A DNA stretch of 64,000 nucleotides from positions 3,782,001 to 3,846,000 of the forward strand of contig CP086683.1 of NCBI GenBank assembly GCA_030544685.1. Reading direction: 5' to 3'. The stretch comes from Pseudomonas sp. B21_DOA. GTDB lineage: Bacteria > Pseudomonadota > Gammaproteobacteria > Pseudomonadales > Pseudomonadaceae. Positions 44,660 through 56,719 of this stretch are shown here, piece after piece. The notes below the pieces were generated by a model. It was not told the origin of the DNA. It saw only the letters and a list, made by a program, of their open reading frames with translations, and did not search any database. The first letter of the stretch is position 1; the number at the start of each line of letters is the position of its first letter. The position numbers and the translations under genes are program-made.

Positions 44660-45963
44660 ATGGTCAATAACTCCATGCAATCGTCCCCCGCAAATCCCGT
44701 CGCTGGCTGATCAGCCTGCTTGTCCTGTTGGTCATCGCCGTCCTGTGCTGGAAATTCTGGCCCGCCGGCTCTGCGGACAAGGCGGGTGGCGACAAAGCGG
44801 CCGCCGGGCATACCGGGCGCTCGGGCATGATGCGGCCGGGCTTTGGCGGCGGTACCGGGCCGATTCCGGTGCGTGTGGCGGCGGCGGTGAAGGGCGACTT
44901 CCCGCTGTATTACAAGGCGCTGGGCACGGTCACCGCGCTCAATACCATCAACGTGCGCAGCCGGGTGGGCGGCGAACTGGTGAAGATTCATTTCGAAGAA
45001 GGGCAGATGGTCAAGGCGGGCGACCTGCTGGCCGAGATTGATCCGCGTCCTTACCAGAACGCTTTGCTCCAGGCCGAAGGCACCTTGCTGCAGAATCAGG
45101 CACAGTTGAAAAACGCCCAGGTCGACGTCGAGCGTTATCGCGGTCTGTACAAAGAGGACAGCATCGCCAAACAGACCCTCGACACCGCCGAAGCGCTGGT
45201 CGGCCAATACCTGGGCACGGTCAAGACCAACCAGGCAGCGGTCAACGACGCCAAGCTCAATCTCGAATTCACCAAGATCCGCGCGCCGATTGCCGGCCGC
45301 GTCGGTCTGCGTCAGGTCGACGTCGGCAACCTCGTCGCCGCCAACGACACCACCTTCCTCGCAGTGATCACCCAGACGCAACCGATCAGCGTGGCCTTCA
45401 CCTTGCCGGAGAACAGCCTCGACACCGTGCTGGCGCGGTACCGCAGCGGCGCCAAACTTTCTGCCGAAGCCTGGGACCGTGGCGACACCAAGCTGCAAGC
45501 CACCGGCGTGCTGCAAAGCCTCGACAACCAGATCGACGTCGCTACCGGCACCCTGAAATTCAAGGCCCGTTACGATAACCGCGACCAGTCGCTGTTCCCC
45601 AACCAGTTCGTCAACGTTCACTTACTGGCCGACACGCTGAAAGGTGTAGTGCTGGCACCGTCGGCAGCGATCCAGTTCGGTACCAACGGCACCTTCGTCT
45701 ATGCGCTGGACGGCGACAAGAAAGTCACCATTCGCCAACTGAAAATCGGTGCCAGCGACGGTGACAACACCGTGGTTACCGAAGGCCTCGCCGCGGGTGA
45801 TCGCGTTGTGCTTGAAGGCACCGATCGCCTGAAAGAGGGCAGCGAAGTCGAAGTGGTCAATGACAGCAGCGAAGTGCCGACCTCGCCGACCGAACACCTG
45901 CAAGGCAAATCCGCCGCCAATCCCGATGCGACCACCGCTGAAAAGGCCAAGAAGGGCGCATGA
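44660..45963 (+). CDS. muxA: RND efflux periplasmic adaptor MuxA (apparent frameshift)
   Basis: Repaired length 434 aa. N-terminal anchor ([20 protein letters not shown]), lipoyl-like halves ([20 protein letters not shown], then [20 protein letters not shown]), helical hairpin and beta-barrel, as in MdtA. The frame breaks at the C run 44685-44689. One extra C joins [10 protein letters not shown] to [10 protein letters not shown]. It bridges the RND pumps MuxB/MuxC to the outer-membrane channel OpmB. Stop and muxB start overlap (ATGA). In P. aeruginosa this system exports several antibiotics. Confidence 0.9.
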
Positions 45964-48900
45964 ACATTTCGCGGCTGTTCATCCTCCGTCCGGTAGCTAC
46001 CACCCTGAGCATGCTGGCCATTGTTCTGGCCGGCCTGATCGCTTATCGCTTGCTGCCGGTGTCGGCGTTGCCGCAGGTCGATTACCCGACCATTCGCGTC
46101 ATGACACTGTATCCGGGCGCCAGTCCGGACGTGATGACCAGCGCCGTCACCGCGCCACTCGAGCGCCAGTTCGGGCAAATGCCGGGCCTCACGCAAATGG
46201 CCTCGACCAGCTCCGGCGGTGCGTCGGTGCTGACCTTGCGTTTCAGCCTCGACATCAACATGGACGTCGCCGAACAGCAGGTGCAGGCCGCGATCAACGC
46301 CGCGACCAACCTGCTGCCGACCGACTTGCCGGCGCCGCCGGTGTACAACAAGGTCAACCCGGCGGACACCCCGGTGCTGACTCTGGCCATCACCTCGAAA
46401 ACCATGCTGCTGCACAAGCTCAATGATCTGGTCGATACGCGCATGGCGCAGAAAATCGCCCAGATCAGCGGCGTCGGCATGGTCAGCATTGCCGGCGGTC
46501 AGCGTCAGGCCGTGCGGATCAAGGTCAACCCCGAAGCGCTCGCGGCCAACAGCCTCAACCTGTCGGATGTGCGCACGCTGATCGGCGCTTCCAACGTCAA
46601 CCAGCCGAAAGGCAACTTCGATGGCCCGACCCGGGTGTCGATGCTCGATGCCAACGACCAACTGACCTCGCCCGAGGACTACGCGAATCTGATCCTGACC
46701 TACAAGAACGGCGCGCCGTTGCGGCTCAAGGACGTCGCGGAAATCGTCGATGGCGCCGAGAACGAGCGTCTGGCCGCGTGGGCCAACCAGAATCAGGCGG
46801 TGTTGCTGAACATCCAGCGTCAGCCGGGCGCCAACGTTATCGAAGTGGTCGACCGCATCAAGGCCTTGCTGCCGAGCATCACCGACAACCTGCCGGCCGG
46901 CCTCGACGTCACGGTGCTGACGGATCGCACGCAGACCATCCGTGCCTCGGTCACCGATGTGCAACACGAACTGCTGATCGCTATCGCGCTGGTGGTCATG
47001 GTCACGTTCCTGTTTCTGCGCCGCGCCAGTGCGACGATCATTCCCTCGGTAGCCGTGCCGCTGTCGTTGATCGGCACCTTTGGCGTGATGTACCTCGCCG
47101 GTTTCTCGGTGAACAACCTGACGTTGATGGCGCTGACCATTGCCACCGGCTTCGTGGTCGACGATGCCATCGTCATGCTCGAGAACATTTCACGCTTCAT
47201 CGAAGAGGGTGACAGCCCGATGCAGGCCGCGCTCAAGGGCGCAAAACAGATCGGCTTCACTTTGATTTCCCTGACGCTTTCGCTGATCGCCGTATTGATT
47301 CCGCTGTTGTTCATGGCCGATGTGGTGGGGCGCCTGTTCCGTGAATTCGCCATCACCCTGGCGGTGGCGATTTTGATTTCCCTGGTCGTATCGCTGACTT
47401 TGACTCCGATGATGTGCGCGCGCCTGCTCAAGCGTGAACCGCAAGAACATGAGCAAGGTCGCTTCTATCGCGCCAGCGGTGGGTTCATCGACTGGATGAT
47501 CAAGGAATACGGGCGGATGCTGCGCTGGGTGCTCAAGCATCAGCCGCTGACCTTGCTGGTAGCGATCGGCACACTGGCATTGACCGTGTTTCTGTATGTA
47601 ATCGTGCCGAAGGGCTTCTTTCCGGTGCAGGACACCGGCGTGATTCAGGGCATTTCCGAAGCGCCGCAATCGATTTCCTTCGCGGCGATGGGCGAGCGGC
47701 AGCAGGAACTGGCGAAGATCATCCTCGAAGATCCGGCGGTGCAGAGCCTGTCGTCGTACATTGGCGTCGACGGCGACAACGCCACGCTCAACAGCGGCCG
47801 CTTGCTGATCAACCTCAAGCCCCACGGCGAGCGTGATCTGAGGGCGAGCGAAGTGATCGCCCGCCTGCAACCGAAACTGGACAAACTGGTTGGCATTCGC
47901 CTGTTCATGCAGCCGGTGCAGGACCTGACCATCGAGGATCGGGTCAGCCGCACGCAATACCAGTTCAGCATGTCGTCGCCGGATTCCGAATTGCTCAGTC
48001 AGTGGAGCGGGCGTCTGGTCGAGGCTCTGGCGCAGCGTCCGGAATTGACCGACGTGGCCAGTGACCTTCAGGACAAAGGCTTGCAGGTCTATCTGGTGAT
48101 CGACCGTGATGCAGCCTCACGCCTCGGCGTGTCGGTGGCAAACATCACTGATGCACTGTATGACGCGTTCGGCCAGCGGCAGATTTCGACCATTTACACT
48201 CAGGCCAGCCAGTACCGCGTGGTGCTGCAAGCCCAGGCCGGGGAGAAGATCGGCCCGCAGGCGCTGGACCAGATCCACGTCAAGACCACCGACGGCGCGC
48301 AGGTGCGCCTGTCCAGTCTGGCGCATGTCGAAGAGCGCCAGGCGCAGTTGGCGATCACTCACATCGGCCAGTTCCCGGCGGTGATGATGTCGTTCAACCT
48401 CGCGCCGGGCGTGGCGTTGGGGCATGCCGTAGACATCATCGAGCAGGTGCAGCAGGACATCGGCATGCCGGTCGGCGTGCAGACTCAATTCCAGGGCGCG
48501 GCGCAGGCGTTTCAGGCTTCGCTGTCGAGCACCTTGCTGCTGATTCTGGCGGCGGTGGTGACCATGTACATCGTGCTGGGCGTGCTCTACGAGAGCTACA
48601 TCCACCCGATCACCATTCTTTCGACCTTGCCGTCCGCCGCCGTCGGTGCCTTGCTGGCGTTGCTGCTCAGCGGCAACGACCTGGGGATGATCGCGATCAT
48701 CGGCATCATCCTGCTGATCGGTATCGTCAAGAAGAACGCGATCATGATGATCGACTTCGCTCTCGACGCCGAACGCACCCAGGGCATGGCCCCGGCAGAG
48801 GCAATCTATCAAGCGGCGCTGCTGCGCTTCCGGCCAATTCTGATGACCACACTGGCAGCGTTGTTCGGCGCGGTGCCGCTGATGCTGGCGACAGGTTCAG

Positions 48901-49061
48901 GGGCTGAATTGCGTCAGCCGCTGGGTCTGGTGATGGTTGGGGGGTTGCTCGTCAGTCAGGTGTTGACGCTGTTCACCACGCCGGTGATCTACCTGTACTT
49001 CGACCGCCTCGGAAGGCGCTTTGGCAAATCCAAAGCCGACGGTGAAGAGGTCGCGGTATGA
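45960..49061 (+). CDS. muxB: RND efflux transporter MuxB
   Basis: 1033 aa, the normal RND length. Twelve membrane segments and two large periplasmic loops. Membrane segment 4 carries the proton-relay acidic residues ([20 protein letters not shown]) and segment 10 the Lys ([18 protein letters not shown]). One of the paired RND subunits of the MdtBC/MuxBC type, which form a mixed trimer. Begins on the muxA stop. Confidence 0.94.
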   Translation: MNISRLFILRPVATTLSMLAIVLAGLIAYRLLPVSALPQVDYPTIRVMTLYPGASPDVMTSAVTAPLERQFGQMPGLTQMASTSSGGASVLTLRFSLDINMDVAEQQVQAAINAATNLLPTDLPAPPVYNKVNPADTPVLTLAITSKTMLLHKLNDLVDTRMAQKIAQISGVGMVSIAGGQRQAVRIKVNPEALAANSLNLSDVRTLIGASNVNQPKGNFDGPTRVSMLDANDQLTSPEDYANLILTYKNGAPLRLKDVAEIVDGAENERLAAWANQNQAVLLNIQRQPGANVIEVVDRIKALLPSITDNLPAGLDVTVLTDRTQTIRASVTDVQHELLIAIALVVMVTFLFLRRASATIIPSVAVPLSLIGTFGVMYLAGFSVNNLTLMALTIATGFVVDDAIVMLENISRFIEEGDSPMQAALKGAKQIGFTLISLTLSLIAVLIPLLFMADVVGRLFREFAITLAVAILISLVVSLTLTPMMCARLLKREPQEHEQGRFYRASGGFIDWMIKEYGRMLRWVLKHQPLTLLVAIGTLALTVFLYVIVPKGFFPVQDTGVIQGISEAPQSISFAAMGERQQELAKIILEDPAVQSLSSYIGVDGDNATLNSGRLLINLKPHGERDLRASEVIARLQPKLDKLVGIRLFMQPVQDLTIEDRVSRTQYQFSMSSPDSELLSQWSGRLVEALAQRPELTDVASDLQDKGLQVYLVIDRDAASRLGVSVANITDALYDAFGQRQISTIYTQASQYRVVLQAQAGEKIGPQALDQIHVKTTDGAQVRLSSLAHVEERQAQLAITHIGQFPAVMMSFNLAPGVALGHAVDIIEQVQQDIGMPVGVQTQFQGAAQAFQASLSSTLLLILAAVVTMYIVLGVLYESYIHPITILSTLPSAAVGALLALLLSGNDLGMIAIIGIILLIGIVKKNAIMMIDFALDAERTQGMAPAEAIYQAALLRFRPILMTTLAALFGAVPLMLATGSGAELRQPLGLVMVGGLLVSQVLTLFTTPVIYLYFDRLGRRFGKSKADGEEVAV

Positions 49062-49077
49062 CTGGCGGAACGCTCAG

Positions 49078-49172
49078 CTCCTGTGGGAGCGGGCTTGCTC
49101 GCGAAAGCGCTGTGTCAGCCGCTACACATGTTGGATGTGCCGGCCTCTTCGCGAGCAAGCCCGCTCCCACAG
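49078..49172. repeat. REPIN inside the mux operon
   Basis: TGTGGGAGCGGGCTTGCTCG and its inverse (49144-49172) occupy most of the 136-base gap between muxB and muxC. Confidence 0.9.
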
Positions 49173-49197
49173 GATTCAGCGGTAGGGACTGGAGCGC

Positions 49198-52100
49198 ATG
49201 AATCTTTCAGGTCCCTTCATCAAACGCCCCGTGGCAACCATGCTGCTCTCGCTGGCCATCATGTTGCTTGGTGGGGTCAGTTTCGGTCTGTTGCCGGTAT
49301 CGCCGTTGCCGCAGATGGATTTCCCGGTGATTGTCGTCCAGGCCAGTCTGCCAGGTGCCAGTCCGGAGGTGATGGCCTCAACGGTGGCGACGCCGCTGGA
49401 GCGTTCGTTCGGTGCGATTGCCGGCGTCAACACCATGAGCAGCCGCTCCAGTCAGGGTTCGACGCGGGTCATTCTGCAGTTTGATCTCGACCGCGACATC
49501 AACGGCGCGGCGCGGGAAGTGCAGGCGGCGATCAATGCTTCGCGCAATCTGCTGCCAAGCGGGATGCGCAGCATGCCGACCTATAAAAGGTCAACCCGTC
49601 GCAGGCGCCGATCATGGTGCTGTCGCTGACCTCGGACGTGCTGGAAAAAGGTCAACTCTACGATCTGGCCTCGACCATCCTCTCGCAAAGCCTGTCGCAG
49701 GTGCAGGGCGTCGGTGAAGTGCAGATCGGTGGCAGTTCGCTGCCGGCGGTGCGCATCGAGCTCGAACCGCAGGCCCTGAACCAGTACGGCGTGGCTCTCG
49801 ACGATGTGCGCAAGACCATTGCCGACGCCAACGTGCGCCGACCCAAGGGCTCGGTCGAGGATGGCCAGCGTCTGTGGCAGATCCAGGCCAACGACCAGCT
49901 GGAGAAAGCCAAGGATTACGAGTCGCTGATCATTCACTACGCCGACGGCGCCGCATTGCGTCTCAAGGATGTGGCGAAAGTCAGCGATGGCGTTGAAGAC
50001 CGTTACAACAGCGGTTTCTTCAACGACGACGCGGCGGTATTGCTGGTGATCAACCGTCAGGCGGGCGCCAACATCATCGAGACGGTCAACGAGATCAAGG
50101 CGCAGTTGCCGGCGCTGCAAGCGGTGCTGCCGGCCAGCGTCAAACTCAATCTGGCCATGGATCGATCGCCGGTAATCAAGGCCACGCTGCATGAAGCCGA
50201 GATGACCTTGCTGATCGCCGTCGCCCTGGTGGTACTGGTGGTCTACCTGTTTCTCGGTAACTTCCGCGCCTCGCTGATCCCGACCCTGGCGGTGCCAGTG
50301 TCGCTGGTCGGTACCTTTGCGCTGATGTACCTGTACGGGTTTTCGCTGAACAACCTGTCGCTGATGGCGCTGATCCTGGCCACCGGTCTGGTGGTGGATG
50401 ACGCCATCGTGGTGCTGGAAAACATTTCCCGGCATATCGACGAAGGCGTCAAACCGATGCAGGCGGCGTACCTCGGGGCCAAGGAAGTCGGCTTTACCCT
50501 GCTGTCGATGAACGTCTCGCTGGTGGCGGTGTTCCTGTCGATTCTGTTCATGGGCGGGCTGGTCGAGAGTCTATTCCGCGAGTTTTCCATCACCCTGGCC
50601 GCGGCGATCGTGGTATCGCTGGTGGTTTCCCTGACACTGACGCCAATGCTCTGCGCGCGCTGGCTCAAACCACACACGCCGGGCCAGGAAAACCGCCTGC
50701 AACGCTGGAGCCACAAAACCAACGACTGGATGGTCGGCAAATACGCCACCAGCCTCGACTGGGTGTTGCGTCATCGGCGGCTGACCTTGTTCAGCCTGCT
50801 GCTCACCGTTGGCGTCAACGTTGCGCTCTACGTGGTGGTGCCGAAAACCTTCCTGCCGCAGCAGGACACCGGCCAGTTGATCGGTTTCGTGCGTGGCGAT
50901 GACGGTCTGTCGTTCAACGTCATGCAGCCGAAAATGGAAACCTTCCGCCGCGCCGTGCTCAAGGACGAAGCGGTGGAAAGCGTGGCCGGGTTCATTGGTG
51001 GCAACAACGGCACCAACAACGCCTTCATGATCGTGCGCCTGAAGCCGATCAAGGAACGCCAACTGTCGGCACAGAAAGTCATCGAGCGCTTGCGCAAGGA
51101 AATGCCCAAGGTCCCCGGTGCACAGTTGATGCTGATGGCCGACCAGGACCTGCAATTTGGCGGCGGCCGCGAACAGACCAGTTCGCAGTACACCTACATC
51201 CTGCAAAGCGGTGACCTCGCCGAGCTGCGCAAGTGGTTTCCGAAAGTGGTCAGCGCGTTGCGTGCCTTGCCCGAGCTGACCGCCATCGATGCCCGCGAAG
51301 GTGCCGGGGCGCAGCAGGTGACACTGATTGTCGACCGGGATCAGGCCAAACGCCTGGGGGTCGACATGAACATGGTCACCGCCGTGCTCAACAACGCTTA
51401 CAGCCAGCGGCAGATTTCGACGATTTACGACAGCCTCAACCAGTATCAGGTGGTGATGGAGGTCAATCCGAAATACGCCCAGGATCCGGTGACGCTCAAG
51501 CAGGTCGAGGTGATTACCGCTGACGGCGCGCGGGTGCCGCTGTCGACGTTCGCTCATTATGAAAACAGCCTGGAGAACGACCGGGTCAGTCATGAAGGCC
51601 AGTTTGCGTCCGAAAGCATTTCCTTTGATATGGCCGAAGGCGTGACCGTGGAGCAGGGCAGTGCCGCCATCGAACGAGCGATCGCCAAGGTCGGCCTGCC
51701 GGAGGACGTGATTGCGAAAATGGCCGGCACCGCTGACGCCTTCGCCGCGACGCAGAAGAGCCAGCCGTTCATGATCCTCGGTGCGCTGCTCGCCGTGTAT
51801 CTGGTGCTCGGCGTGCTGTATGAAAGCTACATTCACCCGCTGACCATTCTTTCGACCTTGCCCTCGGCCGGGGTTGGCGCGTTGCTGTCGATTTATGCAC
51901 TGGGCGGCGAGTTCAGCCTGATTTCCCTGCTGGGGATATTCCTGCTGATCGGCGTGGTGAAGAAAAACGCCATCCTGATGATCGATCTGGCGCTGCAACT
52001 GGAGCGGCATGAGGGCCTGTCGCCGCTGGAGTCTATCCGCAGCGCCTGCCTGCAACGCCTGCGACCGATTCTGATGACCACGCTGGCGGCGATCCTCGGC

Positions 52101-52304
52101 GCCTTGCCGCTGCTGCTCGGCCGCGCCGAGGGTGCGGAAATGCGCCAGCCGCTGGGCCTGACCATCATTGGCGGCCTGGTGTTCAGCCAGGTCCTGACCC
52201 TTTACACCACCCCGGTGGTTTACCTTTATCTCGACAAGCTGCGCCATCGTTTCAATAAATGGCGCGGCGTGCGCACTGATGCCGCTCTGGAAACTCCGCT
52301 ATGA
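49198..52304 (+). CDS. muxC: RND efflux transporter MuxC (apparent frameshift)
   Basis: Repaired length 1035 aa. RND layout as in Mux[21 protein letters not shown] in segment 4 and [18 protein letters not shown] in segment 10. The frame breaks at the A run 49585-49588. One extra A joins MRSMPTYKK to [13 protein letters not shown]. Without the repair the first 143 residues would be separated from the pump. Its stop overlaps the opmB start (ATGA). Confidence 0.92.
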
Positions 52305-53770
52305 CTGACCGTTCGCTTATCCAATTGGCCACCGCGCGCGGCTCGCGCCTGTTGAGCCTGTCACTGTGCGTAGCGCTGCTCAGCGCTTGCGCTGTCGGTC
52401 CGGACTATCAGCGCCCGCAAACTGCCGAAATCGTTCAGTTCAAGGAAGCCGAGGGCTGGCGTCAGGCCAATCCCAGCGACTCGCTGGCCCGTGGCGCCTG
52501 GTGGGAGTTGTACGGCGACCAACAGCTAAACGCCTTGATCGAGAAACTCAACAGCGCCAACCAGACCGTTGCCCAGTCCGAAGCGCAGTTCCGCCAGGCG
52601 CAGGCGCTGGTGCGCAGTGCGCGCGGGGCGTTTTACCCCAGTGTCGACCTGAGTCTGGGCAAGAACCGCTCCAGTCAGGGCACCGGCAGCAGCAGCTCGA
52701 GCCTGAGCAGTTCCTCAAGCGGTATTCGTGATACCTACACCGCGCAACTGGGCGTCAGTTGGGAAGCGGACGTGTGGGGCAAACTGCGCCGTGGGCTGGA
52801 GGCTGATGAGGCCAACGCGCAGGCGAGTTTTGCCGATCTGGCGGCGATGCGTCTGAGTCAGCAATCGGAGCTGGTGCAGAACTATCTGCAACTGCGGGTT
52901 ATTGATCAGCAGAAGCGTTTGCTTGAGGCCACCGTCGCTGCTTATGAGCGTTCGCTGAAAATGACCCAGAACCAGTACCGCGCCGGGGTTTCCGGGCGCG
53001 ATGCGGTGGCGCAGGCGCAAACCCAGTTGAAAAGCACCCAGGCCGATCTGGTCGACCTGATCTGGCAGCGCGCCCAGTTTGAAAACGCCATCGCCGTGCT
53101 CACTGGCGAAGCACCGGCGAACTTCAGCATCGCCGAAAGCCAGAGCATCCCGAAGCTGCCGCAAGTGCCGCTGAGCTTGCCTTCGCAATTGCTGGAGCGC
53201 CGTCCCGACATCGCTTCGGCCGAGCGCTCGGTGATCGCCGCCAATGCCAATGTCGGCGTGGCGAAAGCCGCGTATTACCCGGACCTGACCCTCAGTCTGA
53301 GCGGCGGCTACAGCAGTAGCACGTCAAAGAATTTGATCAGTCTGCCGAACCGTTTCTGGTCGGTCGGCCCTCAGCTGTCGTTGCCGCTGTTCGACGGCGG
53401 CATTCGTTCGGCCGAGGTCGATCGCAGCGAAGCGGCCTATGACGAAACCGTCGCCCGCTACCGCCAGACCGTGCTCGATGGCTTCCGCGAAGTGGAAAAC
53501 TACCTGGTCCAGCTCAAGGTGTATGAAGACGAAGCTGCGGTGCGCCAGGAAGCGCTGGACGCCGCCCGCGATTCCCTGCGTCTGACGGAAAACCAGTACA
53601 AGGCCGGGCTGATCGCTTATATCGATGTGGTAGTGGTGCAGGCCACGGCGCTGAGCAATGAGCGTAGCGTGCTGAATATACTGCAGAACCGGTTGATTGC
53701 CAGTGTGCAACTGATCGCCGCACTGGGCGGCGGTTGGGACGGCCAACTCGACGTCAGCGACAACCGCTGA
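52301..53770 (+). CDS. opmB: Outer-membrane efflux channel OpmB (NodT/OprM type)
   Basis: 489 aa. A lipoprotein signal with Cys in LLSACAVGPDYQRP, then two OEP repeats (about 60-260 and 280-470) with long coiled helices. Typical sequences include GVSWEADVWGKLRRGLEADE and LERRPDIASAERSVIAANANVGVAKAAYYPDL. It forms the tunnel for the MuxABC pump. The start codon overlaps the muxC stop. Followed directly by a REPIN array. Confidence 0.94.
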   Translation: MTDRSLIQLATARGSRLLSLSLCVALLSACAVGPDYQRPQTAEIVQFKEAEGWRQANPSDSLARGAWWELYGDQQLNALIEKLNSANQTVAQSEAQFRQAQALVRSARGAFYPSVDLSLGKNRSSQGTGSSSSSLSSSSSGIRDTYTAQLGVSWEADVWGKLRRGLEADEANAQASFADLAAMRLSQQSELVQNYLQLRVIDQQKRLLEATVAAYERSLKMTQNQYRAGVSGRDAVAQAQTQLKSTQADLVDLIWQRAQFENAIAVLTGEAPANFSIAESQSIPKLPQVPLSLPSQLLERRPDIASAERSVIAANANVGVAKAAYYPDLTLSLSGGYSSSTSKNLISLPNRFWSVGPQLSLPLFDGGIRSAEVDRSEAAYDETVARYRQTVLDGFREVENYLVQLKVYEDEAAVRQEALDAARDSLRLTENQYKAGLIAYIDVVVVQATALSNERSVLNILQNRLIASVQLIAALGGGWDGQLDVSDNR

Positions 53771-53772
53771 AC

Positions 53773-54310
53773 CTGAGGGAGCGCGCCTGCTTGCGAAAGC
53801 GGTTGACCAGGCAACTTCGATGGTGCTTGTGCCGACGCTTTCGCGAGCAAGCCCGCTCCCACAGGGATTCGCGTTGCACTGGAGATCGTTGATTTGCCCT
53901 CGATCCATTGTGGGAGCGAGCTTGCTCGCGAACGCGGTGGGTCAGTCGAGGGAGATGTTGAATGTGCCGACGCTTTCGCGAGCAAGCCCGCTCCCACAAG
54001 GATTCGCGTTCGAATGATGAAGGGTGGCTGGACGCTGAAAATTGTGGGAGCGAGCCTGCTCGCGAAAGCGGTGGATCAGTCGAGCGAGATGTTGAATGTG
54101 CCGACGCCTTCGCGAGCAAGCCCGCTCCCACAAGGGATTCGCGTTCGAATGATGAAGGGTGGCTGGACGCTGAAAATTGTGGGAGCGAGCTTGCTCGCGA
54201 AAGCGGTGGATCAGTCGAGGGAGATGTTGAATGTGCCGACGCCTTCGCGAGCAAGCCCGCTCCCACAAGGGATTCGCGTTCGAATGAAGGAGGGTGGCTG
54301 GACGCTCCCA
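53773..54310. repeat. Tandem array of four REPINs
   Basis: A first, diverged REPIN (53773-53872) is followed by three head-to-tail units starting near 53907, 54041 and 54176, with a 134-135 bp period. Each unit holds two facing REPs plus the same spacer and flank (around GATTCGCGTTCGAATGATGA), so whole units were duplicated in tandem. The final unit has a truncated flank. Bases 54311-54519 show no gene. Confidence 0.9.
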
Positions 54311-54519
54311 CAGGGATTTGTGGACGGCTTGAGATCGCTTGCCGAAGGTGGCTTAAAGCCCACCGCAGAGCCTTGTAGGACGATCGAACAAGCGTTTCAT
54401 CGGCTTGATGGCAATTTGGTTACTTTGTCAGTGCGTTCTTCCGCGCAATCAGTACAATCGCCGCATTTGCCCGACCGAGAATGGAAGCAGTACGGTTTCG
54501 GCTTGTCACGAGAACCTCC

Positions 54520-56601
54520 ATGCTCATCGGCAGCTACTCCTTCACCCTGGTTTTCATATCGTTGTGCGTGGCGATCCTCGCTTCCTACACGGCGCTCGAC
54601 CTGACCGGGCGCATCGCCACGGCGAAAGGCCGGGCCGTGCATTTCTGGACGGCGGGCGGGGCGTTTGCGATGGGCGTTGGCGTCTGGTCAATGCACTTCA
54701 TCGGCATGCTCGCCTTCAAATTGCCGATCGACCTGGGTTACGACTTCGCCCTGACCGCGTTGTCGCTGCTGATCGCGGTGCTGTCCTGCGGCTTTGCTTT
54801 ATGGCTTGTCAGCCAGCCGAAACTGCCCCTGGCGCAACTGGCCTTCGGTGCACTGATCATGGGCTCAGGCATCAGCGCCATGCATTACACCGGCATGGCC
54901 GCGCTGCGCATGACTCCCGGCATCGATTACGACCCTACGCTGTTCAGCGCCTCCCTGCTGATCGCAGTCGGAGCTTCGGCAGCAGCGTTGTGGATTGCCT
55001 TTCGCCTGCGCCAGCAATCGCCCTATGTGCGGCTGATTCGCGCTGGCGCGGCGGTGATCATGGGCATGGCGATTGTCGGCATGCACTACACCGGCATGGC
55101 CGCTGCGCAGTTTCCTGACGGCAGTTTCTGCGGCGCGACGCTCAATGGCTTGAAGGGCAACGGCCTCGATAGTCTGGTAGTAGTGACCACGCTGGCGGTG
55201 CTGTCGATCGCCTTGTTGACCTCGATTCTCGACGCTCGCCTCGAAGCGCGCACCGCCGATCTGGCGCACTCGTTGACCGTGGCCAATCGCGAACTCACCC
55301 AACTGGCCTTGCACGATCCGCTGACCAGTCTGCCCAACCGCATGTTGCTCGACGACCGTATCAATCAGGCGATCAAAAAGGTTGAGGAGCAGGGCGGCTG
55401 CTTCGCCTTGATGTTCATCGACCTCGACGGCTTCAAACCGGTCAACGATGCGTTCGGCCATCACATGGGAGACCAATTGCTGCGCGAGGTCGGTATTCGT
55501 CTGCGTGAAGACTTGCGCAGCCAGGACACACTCGCACGAATCGGCGGCGATGAATTCGTTCTGCTGGTGCGTTTGAGCGAGCCCAATGACGCCTTGAGCC
55601 TGGCCGCGCGTCAGGTTGGTCTGATCGGCCGCACCTTCCGCGTCGCCGAACATGACCTGCAGATTTCCGCCAGCGTCGGCATCGCGCTGTATCCGGGCAA
55701 CGGCGACAACGCTCAAGAGCTGCTGATGAACGCCGACGCCGCGATGTACCACGCCAAGGGCGGCGGCAAGAACGGCTACAGCTTCTTCGATGCGTCGATG
55801 AACACCAACGCGCGCAAACAACTGCAACTGTTGCAGGACCTGCGCGCGGCCATCGAGCACAATCAGTTCTGCCTGCATTACCAGCCCAAATTCGACGCCG
55901 CCAATGGCCGTCCGGTCGGTGCCGAAGCACTGTTGCGCTGGAAGCATCCGCTGCACGGCATGTTGATGCCGGACAAGTTCATTGATCTGGCGGAGAAAAC
56001 CGGGCTGATCATTCCGATGGGCGAATGGGTGCTCAACGAAGCCTGCCGGCAGATGCGCGAATGGTACGTGCTCGGTTACACCGACTGGCGCATCGCCGTG
56101 AACCTCTCGGCCTTGCAGTTCTGCCATGCCGGGCTGGTGCAAAGCGTGGCCAAGGCCTTGGCGACTCATCATCTGCCGGCCAACAGCCTGACGCTCGAAA
56201 TCACCGAAACCACGGCGATGAGCGACGCTGACGCGAGCATGACCGTGCTGCAAGAGCTGTCGGACATGGGTGTCGATCTGTCGATCGACGACTTCGGCAC
56301 CGGTTATTCCAGCCTGATGTACCTCAAGCGCTTGCCGGCCAATGAGCTGAAGATCGATCGCGGTTTCGTCCGTGATCTGGAGCACGACAGCGATGATGCG
56401 GCGATCGTCTCGGCGATTGTCGCGCTGGGGCAGGCCCTGGACTTGCGGATTGTCGCCGAGGGTGTCGAGACCGGCGCGCAACAGGATTTCCTGACCAAAC
56501 TGGGCTGTGATTCGCTGCAGGGCTATCTGCTTGGCCACCCGATGCCGGCGGAGCGCTTCATGCAGGACATCGTGCGTGGGCAACGGCTGGCGGTGGTCTG
56601 A
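54520..56601 (+). CDS. mucR: MHYT-GGDEF-EAL membrane protein, MucR-like
   Basis: 693 aa from this start. Seven membrane segments contain three MHYT motifs (SMHFIGM, AMHYTGM, GMHYTGM), thought to bind a metal or diatomic gas. A GGDEF domain follows (about 250-415, RIGGDEFVLL) and an EAL domain (about 430-680: GAEALLRWKHP, LEITETTAM, DDFGTGYSSL, VAEGVET). Both catalytic signatures are intact, so it may make and break c-di-GMP. P. aeruginosa MucR with the same layout promotes alginate production. The ATG at 54481 (13 residues longer) is an alternative. Neither has a clear ribosome-binding site. Confidence 0.88.
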   Translation: MLIGSYSFTLVFISLCVAILASYTALDLTGRIATAKGRAVHFWTAGGAFAMGVGVWSMHFIGMLAFKLPIDLGYDFALTALSLLIAVLSCGFALWLVSQPKLPLAQLAFGALIMGSGISAMHYTGMAALRMTPGIDYDPTLFSASLLIAVGASAAALWIAFRLRQQSPYVRLIRAGAAVIMGMAIVGMHYTGMAAAQFPDGSFCGATLNGLKGNGLDSLVVVTTLAVLSIALLTSILDARLEARTADLAHSLTVANRELTQLALHDPLTSLPNRMLLDDRINQAIKKVEEQGGCFALMFIDLDGFKPVNDAFGHHMGDQLLREVGIRLREDLRSQDTLARIGGDEFVLLVRLSEPNDALSLAARQVGLIGRTFRVAEHDLQISASVGIALYPGNGDNAQELLMNADAAMYHAKGGGKNGYSFFDASMNTNARKQLQLLQDLRAAIEHNQFCLHYQPKFDAANGRPVGAEALLRWKHPLHGMLMPDKFIDLAEKTGLIIPMGEWVLNEACRQMREWYVLGYTDWRIAVNLSALQFCHAGLVQSVAKALATHHLPANSLTLEITETTAMSDADASMTVLQELSDMGVDLSIDDFGTGYSSLMYLKRLPANELKIDRGFVRDLEHDSDDAAIVSAIVALGQALDLRIVAEGVETGAQQDFLTKLGCDSLQGYLLGHPMPAERFMQDIVRGQRLAVV

Positions 56602-56606
56602 GAGAC

Positions 56607-56635
56607 CCTGTGGGAGCGAGCTTGCTCGCGAAGGC
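56607..56635 (+). repeat. Single REP element
   Basis: CTGTGGGAGCGAGCTTGCTC followed by GCGAAGGCG, between mucR and the SDR gene. Confidence 0.85.
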
Positions 56636-56719
56636 GCCCGGATAGGCGCCACATGCAAAACCCGCCAATCGCAGTTATTCTTCCCCCGACTGTTACGTGT
56701 GTATGTGGGGAAGGCCAGC

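Noticed and set aside
53773..54310. CRISPR-like array
   Set aside because: The repeated unit is 134-135 bp with internal palindromes and no unique spacers, no cas genes are nearby, and the repeats are REPINs.
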